64,000 bases of DNA from Phycisphaerales bacterium (GTDB taxonomy: Bacteria; Planctomycetota; Phycisphaerae; Phycisphaerales; UBA1924): NCBI GenBank assembly GCA_020845755.1, contig JADLFE010000058.1, positions 37,249 through 101,248 of the forward strand, in the 5' to 3' direction. Below the pieces are notes generated by a model. The model ran no database searches and was not told the origin of the DNA. It was given only the letters and a program-made list of their open reading frames with translations. Made by a program: the position numbers and the translations under genes. The first letter of the stretch is position 1, and each line of letters begins with the position of its first letter. This document shows, one piece after another, positions 18,987 to 29,038 of the stretch.

Positions 18987-20144
18987 ATGAACGTGAGTGA
19001 TCTCGTCCTTGCCATGGAGTCCATCGCGCCCCTCCGCTACGCGGAGTCCTGGGACCGCGTCGGCCTGCTCGTGGGTGATCGGTCCCGCCCGATCGACGGC
19101 CCGATCGTTCTCACCATCGACCTCACCGAGCGGGTGCTCGCCGAAGCCGTCGAAATGAACGCCTCGGTCCTGGTTGCCTATCACCCGCCCATCTGGCAGC
19201 CCATGGCCCGCATGACCGACGCGACGCCCAGCGAACGCATCATCAGACACGCCGTCGAATCCCGCATCGCCGTGTATTGCCCGCACACCGCTCTCGACGC
19301 GACGCCCGGTGGTGTGACCGACTGGCTCTGCGAGGGGATCTCCGGCTCGGGCGTCGAGGGCAGGATCGCCGGCGATTGTCGCGCCATCACACCCGCCTCC
19401 AAGAGCGACGCGACGCAGGAGACCAAGATCGTCACGTTCCTCCCGCTCGAAAAGGCCGACATGGTGCGCAGCGCCCTGGCCAGCGCCGGAGCGGGGATCA
19501 TCGGCAACTACAGCGTCTGCTCGTTCGGTGTGCAGGGCGAGGGGACGTTCCTCGCCGGGCACGGCGCCAAGCCCGTCATCGGCGAAACCGGACGCCTCGA
19601 GCGCGCCGCCGAGGTGCGCCTCGAGATGGTCTGCGCCAAGCGTGCCCTCCCGTTGGCGCTGGCGACGCTTCGCCAGTTTCATCCGTACGAAGAGCCCGCG
19701 ATTGACATCTACGAACTGCTCCCGCGCCCCGAGCGTCACGCCGGCGCCGGCCGCCGCCTCGTGCTCGATCGACCGTGCTCGCTCTTGGAACTAGGTCAGC
19801 GTCTGAAGAAGCACCTCGGCCGCGCCCGCGTACAGGTCGCATCGGTCTCGGGCCCGGACGACCTGCAGCGCACCGTCAAAGTCGTGGGAGTCGTCCCAGG
19901 CGCGGGCGCCGAACTCGCGCCGATCGCTCGCACCGAGGGGTGCGATGTCTTCGTCACCGGCGAAATGAAACACCACGAGGTCATCGCGGCGCTCCACTCT
20001 GGAATGTCCGTCGTCCTCGCGGGCCACACCAACACCGAGCGCGGCTACCTCGCCCGCGTCTCGACCAAACTCGGCGAGATGCTCCAGGGCTGCCGCGTCA
20101 TCATCTCGGGCCAGGACCGCGACCCACTGGTCTTCCTCGCGTAA
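18987..20144 (+). CDS. Nif3-like dinuclear metal centre protein (YqfO type)
   Basis: This 385-residue protein belongs to the Nif3/YbgI family, sometimes labelled GTP cyclohydrolase I type 2, whose true function is debated. Metal ligands are visible: His66 in VAYHPPIW, the C-terminal GEMKHHE and the GHTNTERGYL block. The middle portion, about 140-260 with EKADMVRSAL, is the PII-like insertion found in longer YqfO members, including the FHPYEEPA block. The start ATG 18987 has GGAGG about 7 bases upstream. It is expected to be a cytoplasmic hexamer. Confidence 0.9.
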   Translation: MNVSDLVLAMESIAPLRYAESWDRVGLLVGDRSRPIDGPIVLTIDLTERVLAEAVEMNASVLVAYHPPIWQPMARMTDATPSERIIRHAVESRIAVYCPHTALDATPGGVTDWLCEGISGSGVEGRIAGDCRAITPASKSDATQETKIVTFLPLEKADMVRSALASAGAGIIGNYSVCSFGVQGEGTFLAGHGAKPVIGETGRLERAAEVRLEMVCAKRALPLALATLRQFHPYEEPAIDIYELLPRPERHAGAGRRLVLDRPCSLLELGQRLKKHLGRARVQVASVSGPDDLQRTVKVVGVVPGAGAELAPIARTEGCDVFVTGEMKHHEVIAALHSGMSVVLAGHTNTERGYLARVSTKLGEMLQGCRVIISGQDRDPLVFLA

Positions 20145-20174
20145 AAGATCGCCGGGCACGCGCCGCTGCCACGC

Positions 20175-20993
20175 CTATTCGAGAATCCGCTTCGCGTGGG
20201 TGTAGACGTTGAATCGCCCATCACGCAGAAACCCGATGAGCGTCAGACCGGACTCGTCGGCCAGGTCGATCGCCAGCGACGACGGCGCCGACACCGCCGC
20301 CACGATCGGGATGCCCGCCGCCAGTGCCTTCTGCACGATCTCGAACGACGCCCGCCCGCTCACCACCAGCACGTGCCGTGAGAGCGGGAGCAGAGACCCC
20401 AGGAACGCGTGCCCGACCACCTTATCAACGGCGTTGTGACGCCCCACGTCCTCGCGAGCCGCCAGCAGCGTCCCGTGCTGGTCGAACAGGCCCGCGGCGT
20501 GCAGCCCCCCGGTCAGGTCGAAGGTGGGCTGTGCGCGACGCAGCCCGTCCATCAGGGAGTAAACCACGCTCGGCTCCGCTCTGGGTCCGTCGCCGACCTT
20601 CGGAAACTGCTTGCGGAGCGCGTCGATGCTCCCCGACCCGCACACGCCGCAACTCGACGGCGCGAACACGTGGCGCGTGAGGCGCGCAAAGTCGACCGCA
20701 ACCCCCGGCGACACGATGACGTCGATCACCTCGCCCCCAGCGCGATCGCAGGGACGAACATGCTCCACGTCCGCGCGGCGTGTGATGATGCCCTCTCCGA
20801 CCAGGAATCCCAGCGCCAGTTCCGCGTCGTGTCCAGGCGTGCGCATCGTGATGCCCACCGCACGGCCCGCCACGCGGATCTCAAGAGGCTCCTCCACGAC
20901 CGCCAGATCATCCGCCCGCTCGGGCACGTTCCCGTCACGGAACCGCCATACCGGGTAGCGTGCCGCCAGATCGTCGCGCAAAGAACGCGTCAT
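20175..20993 (-). CDS. fdhD: formate dehydrogenase accessory sulfurtransferase FdhD
   Basis: This 272-residue protein transfers sulfur from a cysteine desulfurase to the molybdenum cofactor of formate dehydrogenases. The active-site pair Cys115 and Cys118 sits in [31 protein letters not shown] and [14 protein letters not shown] are family blocks. ATG at 20991-20993 is chosen over the upstream ATG at 21041 because AGAGGAA lies about 7 bases before it. No formate dehydrogenase is in the window, so its client lies elsewhere. moeA and moaDE are 16 kb away. Confidence 0.95.
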   Translation of the reverse strand: MTRSLRDDLAARYPVWRFRDGNVPERADDLAVVEEPLEIRVAGRAVGITMRTPGHDAELALGFLVGEGIITRRADVEHVRPCDRAGGEVIDVIVSPGVAVDFARLTRHVFAPSSCGVCGSGSIDALRKQFPKVGDGPRAEPSVVYSLMDGLRRAQPTFDLTGGLHAAGLFDQHGTLLAAREDVGRHNAVDKVVGHAFLGSLLPLSRHVLVVSGRASFEIVQKALAAGIPIVAAVSAPSSLAIDLADESGLTLIGFLRDGRFNVYTHAKRILE

Positions 20994-21065
20994 GCGATGA
21001 TTCCTCTCCCGAGTGACCGGCGATCGATCCCCGCGATCCATGCTCCCCGCGCTCCGCAGCGCCCC

Positions 21066-23033
21066 CTAGGCGCCCCGTTCGCCCGGCCCCGCGATCAGGC
21101 CCGTCGCACAGTCGTAGAGTTCGGCGACGAGTTCGGACAAGAAATACCTCCCGCGGCGTTTCGCGTAGGAGTACCACGGATTCATCAGCACCGAGCGCAG
21201 CAGAAACACCCCGTGCCGCTCGTACTCGTCCGACGTGACGCCGAGTCGCTCCAGGAACGGGCCGACCGTGCTGATCGGGTACTGACGCGATGAGAGCGAT
21301 GTGCGGCTGACGAAGAACGATTGCTCGTACACGCGCTCGCCGGGCGAGATGTTGAATCGCTCGTATACACCACGATTGAGGCGGTTGACCTGCTCCAGAG
21401 TACTGCCGTGCTCCGTGCGGAAGGCGTAGCACACGATGTTCGAGCCCGGCGGACAGAGGCATACGGCACGCACGCCGCGGCGCTGATCGACGAGCGACGG
21501 GTACGACTCCAGCAGCGCGTGCAGTTCGGCCGCGTTGCGGATGTTGTCGCGCATCAGTGTGCCGTGCCCGCTGGAATCGAGCGGGATGAGCGTGTGGCTC
21601 AGCCAGACGGCTGCGGCGGAAGCGCCGGGCTTGCTCCCCTCGAGCACATAGAGCCCGATCGCCTCGCTGGTGCGTTCCGCGTCGGGATCGCCGGGCGCTT
21701 CACCGATGTACGGCGCGACCTGACGCATCAGCGGCTTCACGAGGTTGGATCGGAAACAGATCGCGCCGGCCGGATACGGGATGTATCCGAGTTTGTGCGG
21801 ATCGATCGTGACCGAGTCGCAGCGGTTCATGCCCTCGAGCGCGGCGCACTCGTGGTGCTCCGGGAGCGCAAGATCGATCGATCGCATCACGCCGCCGACC
21901 TTGATGTCGGTGGTCGCCGCGCCAAGCCCGCGCCGCGTGGGGATGGTGATGGTGCGGAGGTAGCCGCCGTAGGCCCCGTCGGCGTGGAGCCAGAAGGAGG
22001 ACTTGCCGGCACGCTCTCGCGCGTCGCGAAGGCCCGCGATTTCATCGACGGGGTCGATCGATCCCACCTCGGTCGAGCCCACGACGCCGACGACCGAGAG
22101 CACATGACGCCCCGATTGTTCGACGGATTCGATCGTCCGCTCCAGCGCGTCGACACGCATGCGGAAGCGGGAATCGACAGGGACGGAGACCAAGGCCTGT
22201 CGCCCCAGGCCGAGCAAGTCGAGCGATTTCTCGAAGCAGTAGTGATGCGACTCGGGCACGATCACGACGGGCGCGGAGCCCAGCGCGCCCTCAACACCGG
22301 CCATGCCGCGCTCGGCGGCGTTGAAGGGCGAGGCGTTCGTCGCGTCGCGTGCCAGCGCGCCGAGTCTCTCGCGATCGTCGCTCCCATGAATCTGCCGCCA
22401 GATCGCCGCGTATTCCTCCATCGCCCGTGTGGGCGACGTGGCGAGCAGATCGGCGTCGCTCGGGGGCCCGGAGGGCCGGGACGCGGGATCGGGGAGCCTG
22501 ATCGCGCGGCGGATATCGCGCACCACGAACGGGAGGTACTTCACGCCGCGCGCCGCCCAGAGCGCCTCGATATTGGCGGTGGTTCCGCCCGAGCAGAGAT
22601 GGGCCCATGACCCGTCGTCGTATCCAATCATGCGCGAGATCAGCCGGCCGGCTTCGATCTCGAGCCTCACCGTCACGGGCGCGACCTCGCTGGTCACGTT
22701 GTTAGGGTTGTAGAGCATCGCGGCGAAGTAGCCGGCGATACCGGGGAGCGTCTGCTCCGCCAGCATGTGGGCCGCGTACCGCGGGGAATGGAACGGAACG
22801 TCGCCCTTCAATCGCGCCAGGAGTTCGAGCAGGCGATCCTCGAACGCGTCCATGAACGGTTCGTTGTGCCGGCGGAGCGTCGAGTCGACCACCACACCGT
22901 CCTCCGGGAAGTAGTTGCGGCGCCACGCGGCATAGTCCTCGGCGATACGCTGGAGCCACGCAGTGAACCACGGGGCGTTCTCGGCCTTCGGCCCCGTAAA
23001 CCACGCGCTCATCAGTCCGAGATCGTCACTCAT
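21066..23033 (-). CDS. PLP-dependent group II amino acid decarboxylase, tyrosine-decarboxylase-like
   Basis: This 655-residue cytoplasmic protein belongs to the fold type I decarboxylases. The PLP site is complete: His264 stacking on the ring in ESHHYCFEKS, Asp352 in HADGAYGG and the Schiff-base Lys414 in IDPHKLGYIPYP. The overall length and the N-terminal about 110 residues (YFPEDG, FHSPRYAAHM, NPNNVTSE) fit the long bacterial tyrosine-decarboxylase branch better than glutamate decarboxylases. ATG at 23031-23033 is chosen because GGGAGGA precedes it by about 8 bases. Tyrosine phenol-lyase lies 0.9 kb away in the same orientation, with a plus-strand gene between. Substrate is not proven by sequence. 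Confidence 0.85.
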   Translation of the reverse strand: MSDDLGLMSAWFTGPKAENAPWFTAWLQRIAEDYAAWRRNYFPEDGVVVDSTLRRHNEPFMDAFEDRLLELLARLKGDVPFHSPRYAAHMLAEQTLPGIAGYFAAMLYNPNNVTSEVAPVTVRLEIEAGRLISRMIGYDDGSWAHLCSGGTTANIEALWAARGVKYLPFVVRDIRRAIRLPDPASRPSGPPSDADLLATSPTRAMEEYAAIWRQIHGSDDRERLGALARDATNASPFNAAERGMAGVEGALGSAPVVIVPESHHYCFEKSLDLLGLGRQALVSVPVDSRFRMRVDALERTIESVEQSGRHVLSVVGVVGSTEVGSIDPVDEIAGLRDARERAGKSSFWLHADGAYGGYLRTITIPTRRGLGAATTDIKVGGVMRSIDLALPEHHECAALEGMNRCDSVTIDPHKLGYIPYPAGAICFRSNLVKPLMRQVAPYIGEAPGDPDAERTSEAIGLYVLEGSKPGASAAAVWLSHTLIPLDSSGHGTLMRDNIRNAAELHALLESYPSLVDQRRGVRAVCLCPPGSNIVCYAFRTEHGSTLEQVNRLNRGVYERFNISPGERVYEQSFFVSRTSLSSRQYPISTVGPFLERLGVTSDEYERHGVFLLRSVLMNPWYSYAKRRGRYFLSELVAELYDCATGLIAGPGERGA

Positions 23034-23234
23034 TCCGGCGTCCTCCCTGATCCACACCGTCCAGCGTCATTGTTACAGGTCCAAGCCGGCGGCAACGCAT
23101 CCGCGCGTGCGGTTTGCGCCGGCCCCGGACGAGTGCCCGTGGAAACCACTGATCAGATCGGTGGCCGCGTCGCGGGTCAATTTGGAGAGTCCTTGCAGTC
23201 ACGCGGGTTTACGCCCGCCGGTTTGGGAGGACCT

Positions 23235-23849
23235 ATGTCGAAGGTAAAGTTTGCCGTATTGGCCGGAGTGGTCGCGGTCGCCGCCGCGGCTCCGACGGAG
23301 GCCGCGATTGTTTCGATGAGCCCGTTCGTGGGCGCGTACAACGAGGGCTTCGAAGGTCGCTCGTTCTACTGGACGTCGGGCACGACACCAGTCTTCGGCG
23401 GCGCGGGCACGATGCACGAACGCAACAACGGCTCGCTCATCCTCACCGGGAGTTGGAGTTTCCGCACCATCGTCCGCCCGTACGAAGGGCGGATCATCAT
23501 GGGCAGCCCCGGCGGGTGGATGGAGTACAACTTCAACCAGGACATGGGCAAGTTCGGCGGCTACTTCGCCACCAACAGCGGCACGCCCGACGGACGCGTC
23601 GAGTTCTACAAGCGCGGCTCGCTCGTCGGCTCACAGACCATCGCCGCGCCCGCCTCGGGCGCATGGACATGGAACGGCTGGCGCTCCGACTCCGGCTTCG
23701 ACACCGTCCGCATCATCGGCAACTACTGGGGTGGCGGGTTCATGATGCAGGACGGCCTGCAGGCCTCGCCGCTCCCCGCGCCTGGAGCATCCGCCCTCGT
23801 CGCCTGCGGTGTGCTCGCGGTGGCCCGCCGCCGGCGCAATGACACCTGA
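23235..23849 (+). CDS. secreted protein with PEP-CTERM-like sorting tail
   Basis: This is a 204-residue protein of unknown function. It has a signal peptide (residues 1 to about 23, ending TEAA), a beta-rich Gly/Trp/Tyr-rich middle and a C-terminal PLPAPGAS motif. A hydrophobic stretch and RRRR follow, which is the exosortase-type sorting tail seen in Phycisphaerae and related planctomycetes. It is therefore probably exported and processed at its C-terminus. ATG 23235 has a strong GGGAGG five bases upstream. The frame is open well before it, but that part is shadow of the decarboxylase gene on the other strand. No exosortase gene is in the window. Confidence 0.85.
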   Translation: MSKVKFAVLAGVVAVAAAAPTEAAIVSMSPFVGAYNEGFEGRSFYWTSGTTPVFGGAGTMHERNNGSLILTGSWSFRTIVRPYEGRIIMGSPGGWMEYNFNQDMGKFGGYFATNSGTPDGRVEFYKRGSLVGSQTIAAPASGAWTWNGWRSDSGFDTVRIIGNYWGGGFMMQDGLQASPLPAPGASALVACGVLAVARRRRNDT

Positions 23850-23937
23850 CCATCTCACGACGTCGCATGGTCGTGACTCCGGTGACGTGGCGCTCGCACG
23901 CCGCGTCGCTTTCTTTGAGCAGTTCCGCTGCGGGCGA

Positions 23938-25377
<1,440 letters not shown>

Positions 25378-25552
25378 TCATCATGATGGCCCGGCCTCCG
25401 GATTGAATCCCACGAAGGCGAGGCCTTGAATTCACGACCATTGTATCCACTGGTCAGATTTGTTCCAGTCGTCTGACTTTCGGCCGCACGCGCGACCTCA
25501 TTCTGGTAAACTGCGCATGATTAATTCTCATTATTGGGAGGGTCCGGAAACT

Positions 25553-25581
25553 TTGACTCTCTTGAATGGGAGGGGTTAACG
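25553..25581 (+). promoter_or_regulatory. possible promoter of the multihaem operon
   Basis: TTGACT (25553-25558) and TTAACG (25576-25581) are separated by 17 bases, in an unusually AT-rich patch (about 25455-25580) of this GC-rich window. It lies about 60 bases before the first cytochrome ATG at 25639. The -10 match is poor, so this is a suggestion only. Confidence 0.3.
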
Positions 25582-25638
25582 ATTCTCGGTCTATGGACTC
25601 GCGTGTCCAGTGGCACGCCATGTGCAAGGCTCTCAAAG

Positions 25639-27222
25639 ATGGGACACGTCTCGCGCCTGCTTTACCACTCCGCACCTTTGGCCGTTCTCGCGTGGACGCT
25701 GTTGAGCCTCGGGTTTTCATCGGAAGCGTCGGCACAGATTGCTGGTGCCAAGAAGCGGCCAACGCAGCAAGTCGCGCCCAAGGACTGCACGGCGTCGGAA
25801 TGCCATCAGGACATTCTGAAGCACACGTATGTGCATGACCAGAAGGCCGCGGACTGCGCTGCGTGCCACCTGCAGATCGGCAAGGTCGAGGATCACAAAT
25901 TTGCGCTTCCGGCCTCGCCGGAGGAGTTGTGCATCAAGTGCCACCAACTCCCTGCCAAGGCCCACGGGCACACGCCGGTCACCGAGGGGAAGTGCATGTC
26001 GTGCCACGATCCGCACGGGTCGGAGCACAAGGCCGAACTGCGTGGCGATCCGAACAAGGACCTGTGCACGAAGTGTCACCACAAGACGGACGTGACGAAC
26101 AAGAAGTTTGTGCACGGCCCGGTGGCGGTGGGCGCGTGCTCGACGTGCCACCTCCCGCACTCATCGGATCAGCCCAAGTTGCTGCTGGCGACGCCCAACG
26201 CGTTGTGCGTGACATGCCACGAGGAGACGGCCCGGGCCGAGGATGGCGTGCATCTGCACAAGGCGCTCGAAGAAGGCTGCGTGAACTGCCACGACCCGCA
26301 CGCGACGGACCACAAGTACCAACTCGTCGAGGATTCGCCGAAGTTGTGCCTGTCTTGCCACCAGGAAAAGTTCGACCAGATGACGGGCGGGGCGAAGGTG
26401 GTTCATCAGGCGGTGTCGCAGGACGGCGGATGCACGTCGTGCCACAGCCCCCACTCGTCGAAACTCCCGGGACTCCAGCGGGCCGACGAGATCGCCACGT
26501 GCCTGAAGTGCCATGATCGCCAGATCAAGAAGGCTGATGGGAAGGTCATCACGAACATGGCGAAACTGCTGGCGAGCAACCCCAGCAAGCACGGGCCGAT
26601 CCGCGACGGGCACTGCACGGTGTGCCACGACCCGCACGCCGGGCAGCATTTCAGCCTGCTCTCGGACGACTACCCGCCGAAGTTCTACTCGGCGTTCTCG
26701 ATGGACAACTACAAACTGTGCTTCCGCTGCCACTCGGCGGACATGGTGACCAAGGAGAACGGCACGGGCGTGACGATGTTCCGCGACGGCACGAAGAACC
26801 TGCACGCGCTTCACGTCAACAAGGAGAACGGACGCACATGCCGGGCGTGTCACGAGGTTCACGCGTCGGCGCGACCGGCGCACATCCGCGAGGCGGTGCC
26901 GTACGGCACGTCGAACTGGATGCTGGAGATCAATTTCGAGGCGAGCGAAGAGGGCGGGAGTTGCTCTCCCGGTTGCCACCAGGTGAAGAAATACACCCGC
27001 CCGGCGGGCCCAAGGATTCAGCCTCAGCAAGACACGGGCAGGCTGCCCTCGAACCTGACGGGCAAGAAGAACAGCACGAACGACGGCACGGGCGAATCGC
27101 CCGCCAAGCCCGAGGAAAAGCCGGAGGGCAAGCCCGACGCGAGCCCCGCGCCGGGTCAGCCCGCACCCGCTGAGTCGCCGGCGCCCGTGCCGAACGAAAC
27201 ACCCAAGGAGCCCAAGCGATGA
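25639..27222 (+). CDS. secreted multihaem cytochrome c, about 15 haems (doubled CXXCH family)
   Basis: This 527-residue exported protein opens with a signal peptide (1 to about 33, ending SEASAQ). It has thirteen CXXCH haem-binding motifs, plus an N-terminal CTASECH (C-x4-CH) and a C-terminal CSPGCH (C-x3-CH). Many motifs are CXXCHDPH or CXXCHxPH, the doubled CXXCH pattern of cytochrome c3-like electron conduits. The last about 65 residues are a Pro/Glu/Lys-rich tail with no haems. It is the first gene of a five-gene operon and its stop overlaps the next start. It is expected to act as a periplasmic electron wire between the NrfD module and the octahaem enzyme. Confidence 0.92.
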   Translation: MGHVSRLLYHSAPLAVLAWTLLSLGFSSEASAQIAGAKKRPTQQVAPKDCTASECHQDILKHTYVHDQKAADCAACHLQIGKVEDHKFALPASPEELCIKCHQLPAKAHGHTPVTEGKCMSCHDPHGSEHKAELRGDPNKDLCTKCHHKTDVTNKKFVHGPVAVGACSTCHLPHSSDQPKLLLATPNALCVTCHEETARAEDGVHLHKALEEGCVNCHDPHATDHKYQLVEDSPKLCLSCHQEKFDQMTGGAKVVHQAVSQDGGCTSCHSPHSSKLPGLQRADEIATCLKCHDRQIKKADGKVITNMAKLLASNPSKHGPIRDGHCTVCHDPHAGQHFSLLSDDYPPKFYSAFSMDNYKLCFRCHSADMVTKENGTGVTMFRDGTKNLHALHVNKENGRTCRACHEVHASARPAHIREAVPYGTSNWMLEINFEASEEGGSCSPGCHQVKKYTRPAGPRIQPQQDTGRLPSNLTGKKNSTNDGTGESPAKPEEKPEGKPDASPAPGQPAPAESPAPVPNETPKEPKR

Positions 27223-27962
27223 GCGGCGCGGGAAGAACCTCGCTGGTGTTGTGGCTGATCGGGCCGGCATTCCTTGGCGTGGCGGCGTATTTGGCGCTGG
27301 TCGCGCCGCCGGCGACGATCCCGATCGGCGAGATGAAGATCATCCCGAGCGACGCGGTGAAGGGCGGCGCATGGCGGCAGGCGAAGGTGGATGCTCGCGG
27401 CGTGGTGGCGGGGAGCGATCGGCCCTGCAGTGAATGCCACAAGCTGTTCACCACGCCACCCGGCGAGAACAAGGCGCTGGTTCAGCACAAGGACATCGTG
27501 ATGAACCACGGGATGAACACCCGCTGCCTGAACTGTCACGACGGCGATGACCGCGACAAACTGGTGCTGCACGACGGCACGACGGTGAGTTTCGCCGACA
27601 CGCCGCGACTTTGCTCGCAGTGTCACGGGACGGTGTACCGCGATTGGCAGCTCGGGACGCACGGCAAGACGCTGGGCTCCTGGGACGCGAAGGACGAGAA
27701 GCACCGTCGGTTGACGTGCAATGAGTGCCATGAGCCGCACTCGCCGGCGTACAAGCCGATGAAGCCGCTCCCCGCACCGACGACGCTGCGGATGGGCGAC
27801 CAGAGCATGCCGAAGGAGCACCACGGCAAGGAATCGCCGCTGCGTCGGCGTTCGGCCTCGCCGCACGAGGGCGGGCCGGAGCACGGCGAGCCGGCGGAGC
27901 CTTCGCAGGACAAGACACCCATGGAGCCGGGCCAGCCCGCGGAGAAGGGGGGCGGGAAGTGA
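27219..27962 (+). CDS. membrane-anchored tetrahaem cytochrome c
   Basis: This 247-residue protein has one N-terminal membrane segment (about 8-28) and four CXXCH motifs: CSECH, CLNCH, CSQCH and CNECH. The C-terminal about 60 residues are a charged, Pro/Glu/His-rich tail. The anchor plus few haems recalls NapC/NrfH-type quinol-facing cytochromes, but the haem spacing is not clearly that family, so I leave it unnamed. Its start overlaps the previous stop (ATGA), and its own stop overlaps the next GTG start. It probably bridges the membrane subunit and the long multihaem protein. Confidence 0.88.
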   Translation: MSGAGRTSLVLWLIGPAFLGVAAYLALVAPPATIPIGEMKIIPSDAVKGGAWRQAKVDARGVVAGSDRPCSECHKLFTTPPGENKALVQHKDIVMNHGMNTRCLNCHDGDDRDKLVLHDGTTVSFADTPRLCSQCHGTVYRDWQLGTHGKTLGSWDAKDEKHRRLTCNECHEPHSPAYKPMKPLPAPTTLRMGDQSMPKEHHGKESPLRRRSASPHEGGPEHGEPAEPSQDKTPMEPGQPAEKGGGK

Positions 27963-29038
27963 GCATCCGCATCCACGAGGGCAAGTCGGCGGGGACCGAA
28001 GTGACGCGGCGCAGTTTCCTGCGCACGGGCACAGCGGTGGCGGGCGGGATGGCGGCCTTGGCGGCGGCGCTGAGCCCGCTCAAGGACCTCAAGCCCGAGG
28101 AAGAGTTCTCGCTCGAGAAGTTCATCCAGAAGCACTACAAGGAGATGACGCCCGACGACATGAAGGGCGCGTTGGATCGGATCACGCGCGAGGTCGAGCA
28201 CCGCTACAAGGTCCGGCCGGAGGTGCGTGACATGCGGCCCAAGGCGGGCGTGGAGTTTGTATACGCGCTGAACCTGTCGCGGTGCATCGGCTGCCGCAAG
28301 TGCGTGTACGCGTGCGTGGAAGAGAACAACCAGAGCCGGGCGCCGGAGATCCAGTACATCCGCGTGATCGAGATGCCGCGGGGGACGCTGGACCTGGAGA
28401 AGGGCAACCACCACTACGAGCGGCCGACGGTTCCGGACGGCGATCATTTCTATATGCCCGTGCAGTGCCACCAGTGCGCGAATCCGCCGTGCGTGAAGGT
28501 GTGCCCGGTGGAAGCAACCTGGCAGGACGACGACGGCATCACGGTGATCGATTACGACTGGTGCATCGGGTGTCGGTACTGCGAAGCGGCGTGCCCGTAC
28601 TGGGCGCGGCGTTTCAACTTTGTGAAACCGGAAATCCCCGAGGCGGACATCAACAAGGACATGGGATACCTGTCGAACCGCCCGCGGCCCAAGGGCGTGG
28701 TCGAGAAATGCCATTTCTGCCTGCATCGCACGCGCGAGGGACGCCTGCCGGCGTGCCTCGAGGCGTGCCCGACGGGCGCACGGAAATTCGGCAACGTGCT
28801 TGACCCCAACAGCGAGGTCTCGCAGATTCTGAAGACCAAGCGCGTGTTCGTGCTGAAAGAAGAGGTCGGGACCTTGCCTCGGTTCTTCTACTACTTTGAC
28901 GAGCGCTACCCGCGTTCCCTCGACCCGGAGGCCAAGCAAGTCGCGTTGTCGCTGGGCTACACGCCCGGCGCGGGCGGATGGACGCCGCCCGCGGGAGATC
29001 CGGCCCGTGCGATCGGTGGCGGGGAGGTGGCGCGATGA
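27959..29038 (+). CDS. Tat-exported four-cluster ferredoxin subunit (NrfC/HybA/DsrO-like)
   Basis: This 359-residue iron-sulfur protein carries a twin-arginine signal (TRRSFLRTG, Arg17-Arg18). Cysteine groups for four [4Fe-4S] clusters follow: CIGCRKCVYAC, CHQCANPPCVKVCP, CIGCRYCEAACP and CHFCLHRT...CLEACP. Such subunits normally sit outside the membrane between an NrfD-type quinone subunit and a catalytic or cytochrome partner. Start GTG 27959 overlaps the previous stop as GTGA. In molybdoenzyme operons this subunit pairs with a large Mo protein; none is present here. Confidence 0.93.
   Translation: MSIRIHEGKSAGTEVTRRSFLRTGTAVAGGMAALAAALSPLKDLKPEEEFSLEKFIQKHYKEMTPDDMKGALDRITREVEHRYKVRPEVRDMRPKAGVEFVYALNLSRCIGCRKCVYACVEENNQSRAPEIQYIRVIEMPRGTLDLEKGNHHYERPTVPDGDHFYMPVQCHQCANPPCVKVCPVEATWQDDDGITVIDYDWCIGCRYCEAACPYWARRFNFVKPEIPEADINKDMGYLSNRPRPKGVVEKCHFCLHRTREGRLPACLEACPTGARKFGNVLDPNSEVSQILKTKRVFVLKEEVGTLPRFFYYFDERYPRSLDPEAKQVALSLGYTPGAGGWTPPAGDPARAIGGGEVAR

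Noticed and set aside
22767..23234. N-terminal extension of the PEP-CTERM gene
   Set aside because: The extension is antisense to the decarboxylase, and a strong ribosome site plus signal peptide at 23235 fixes the true start.
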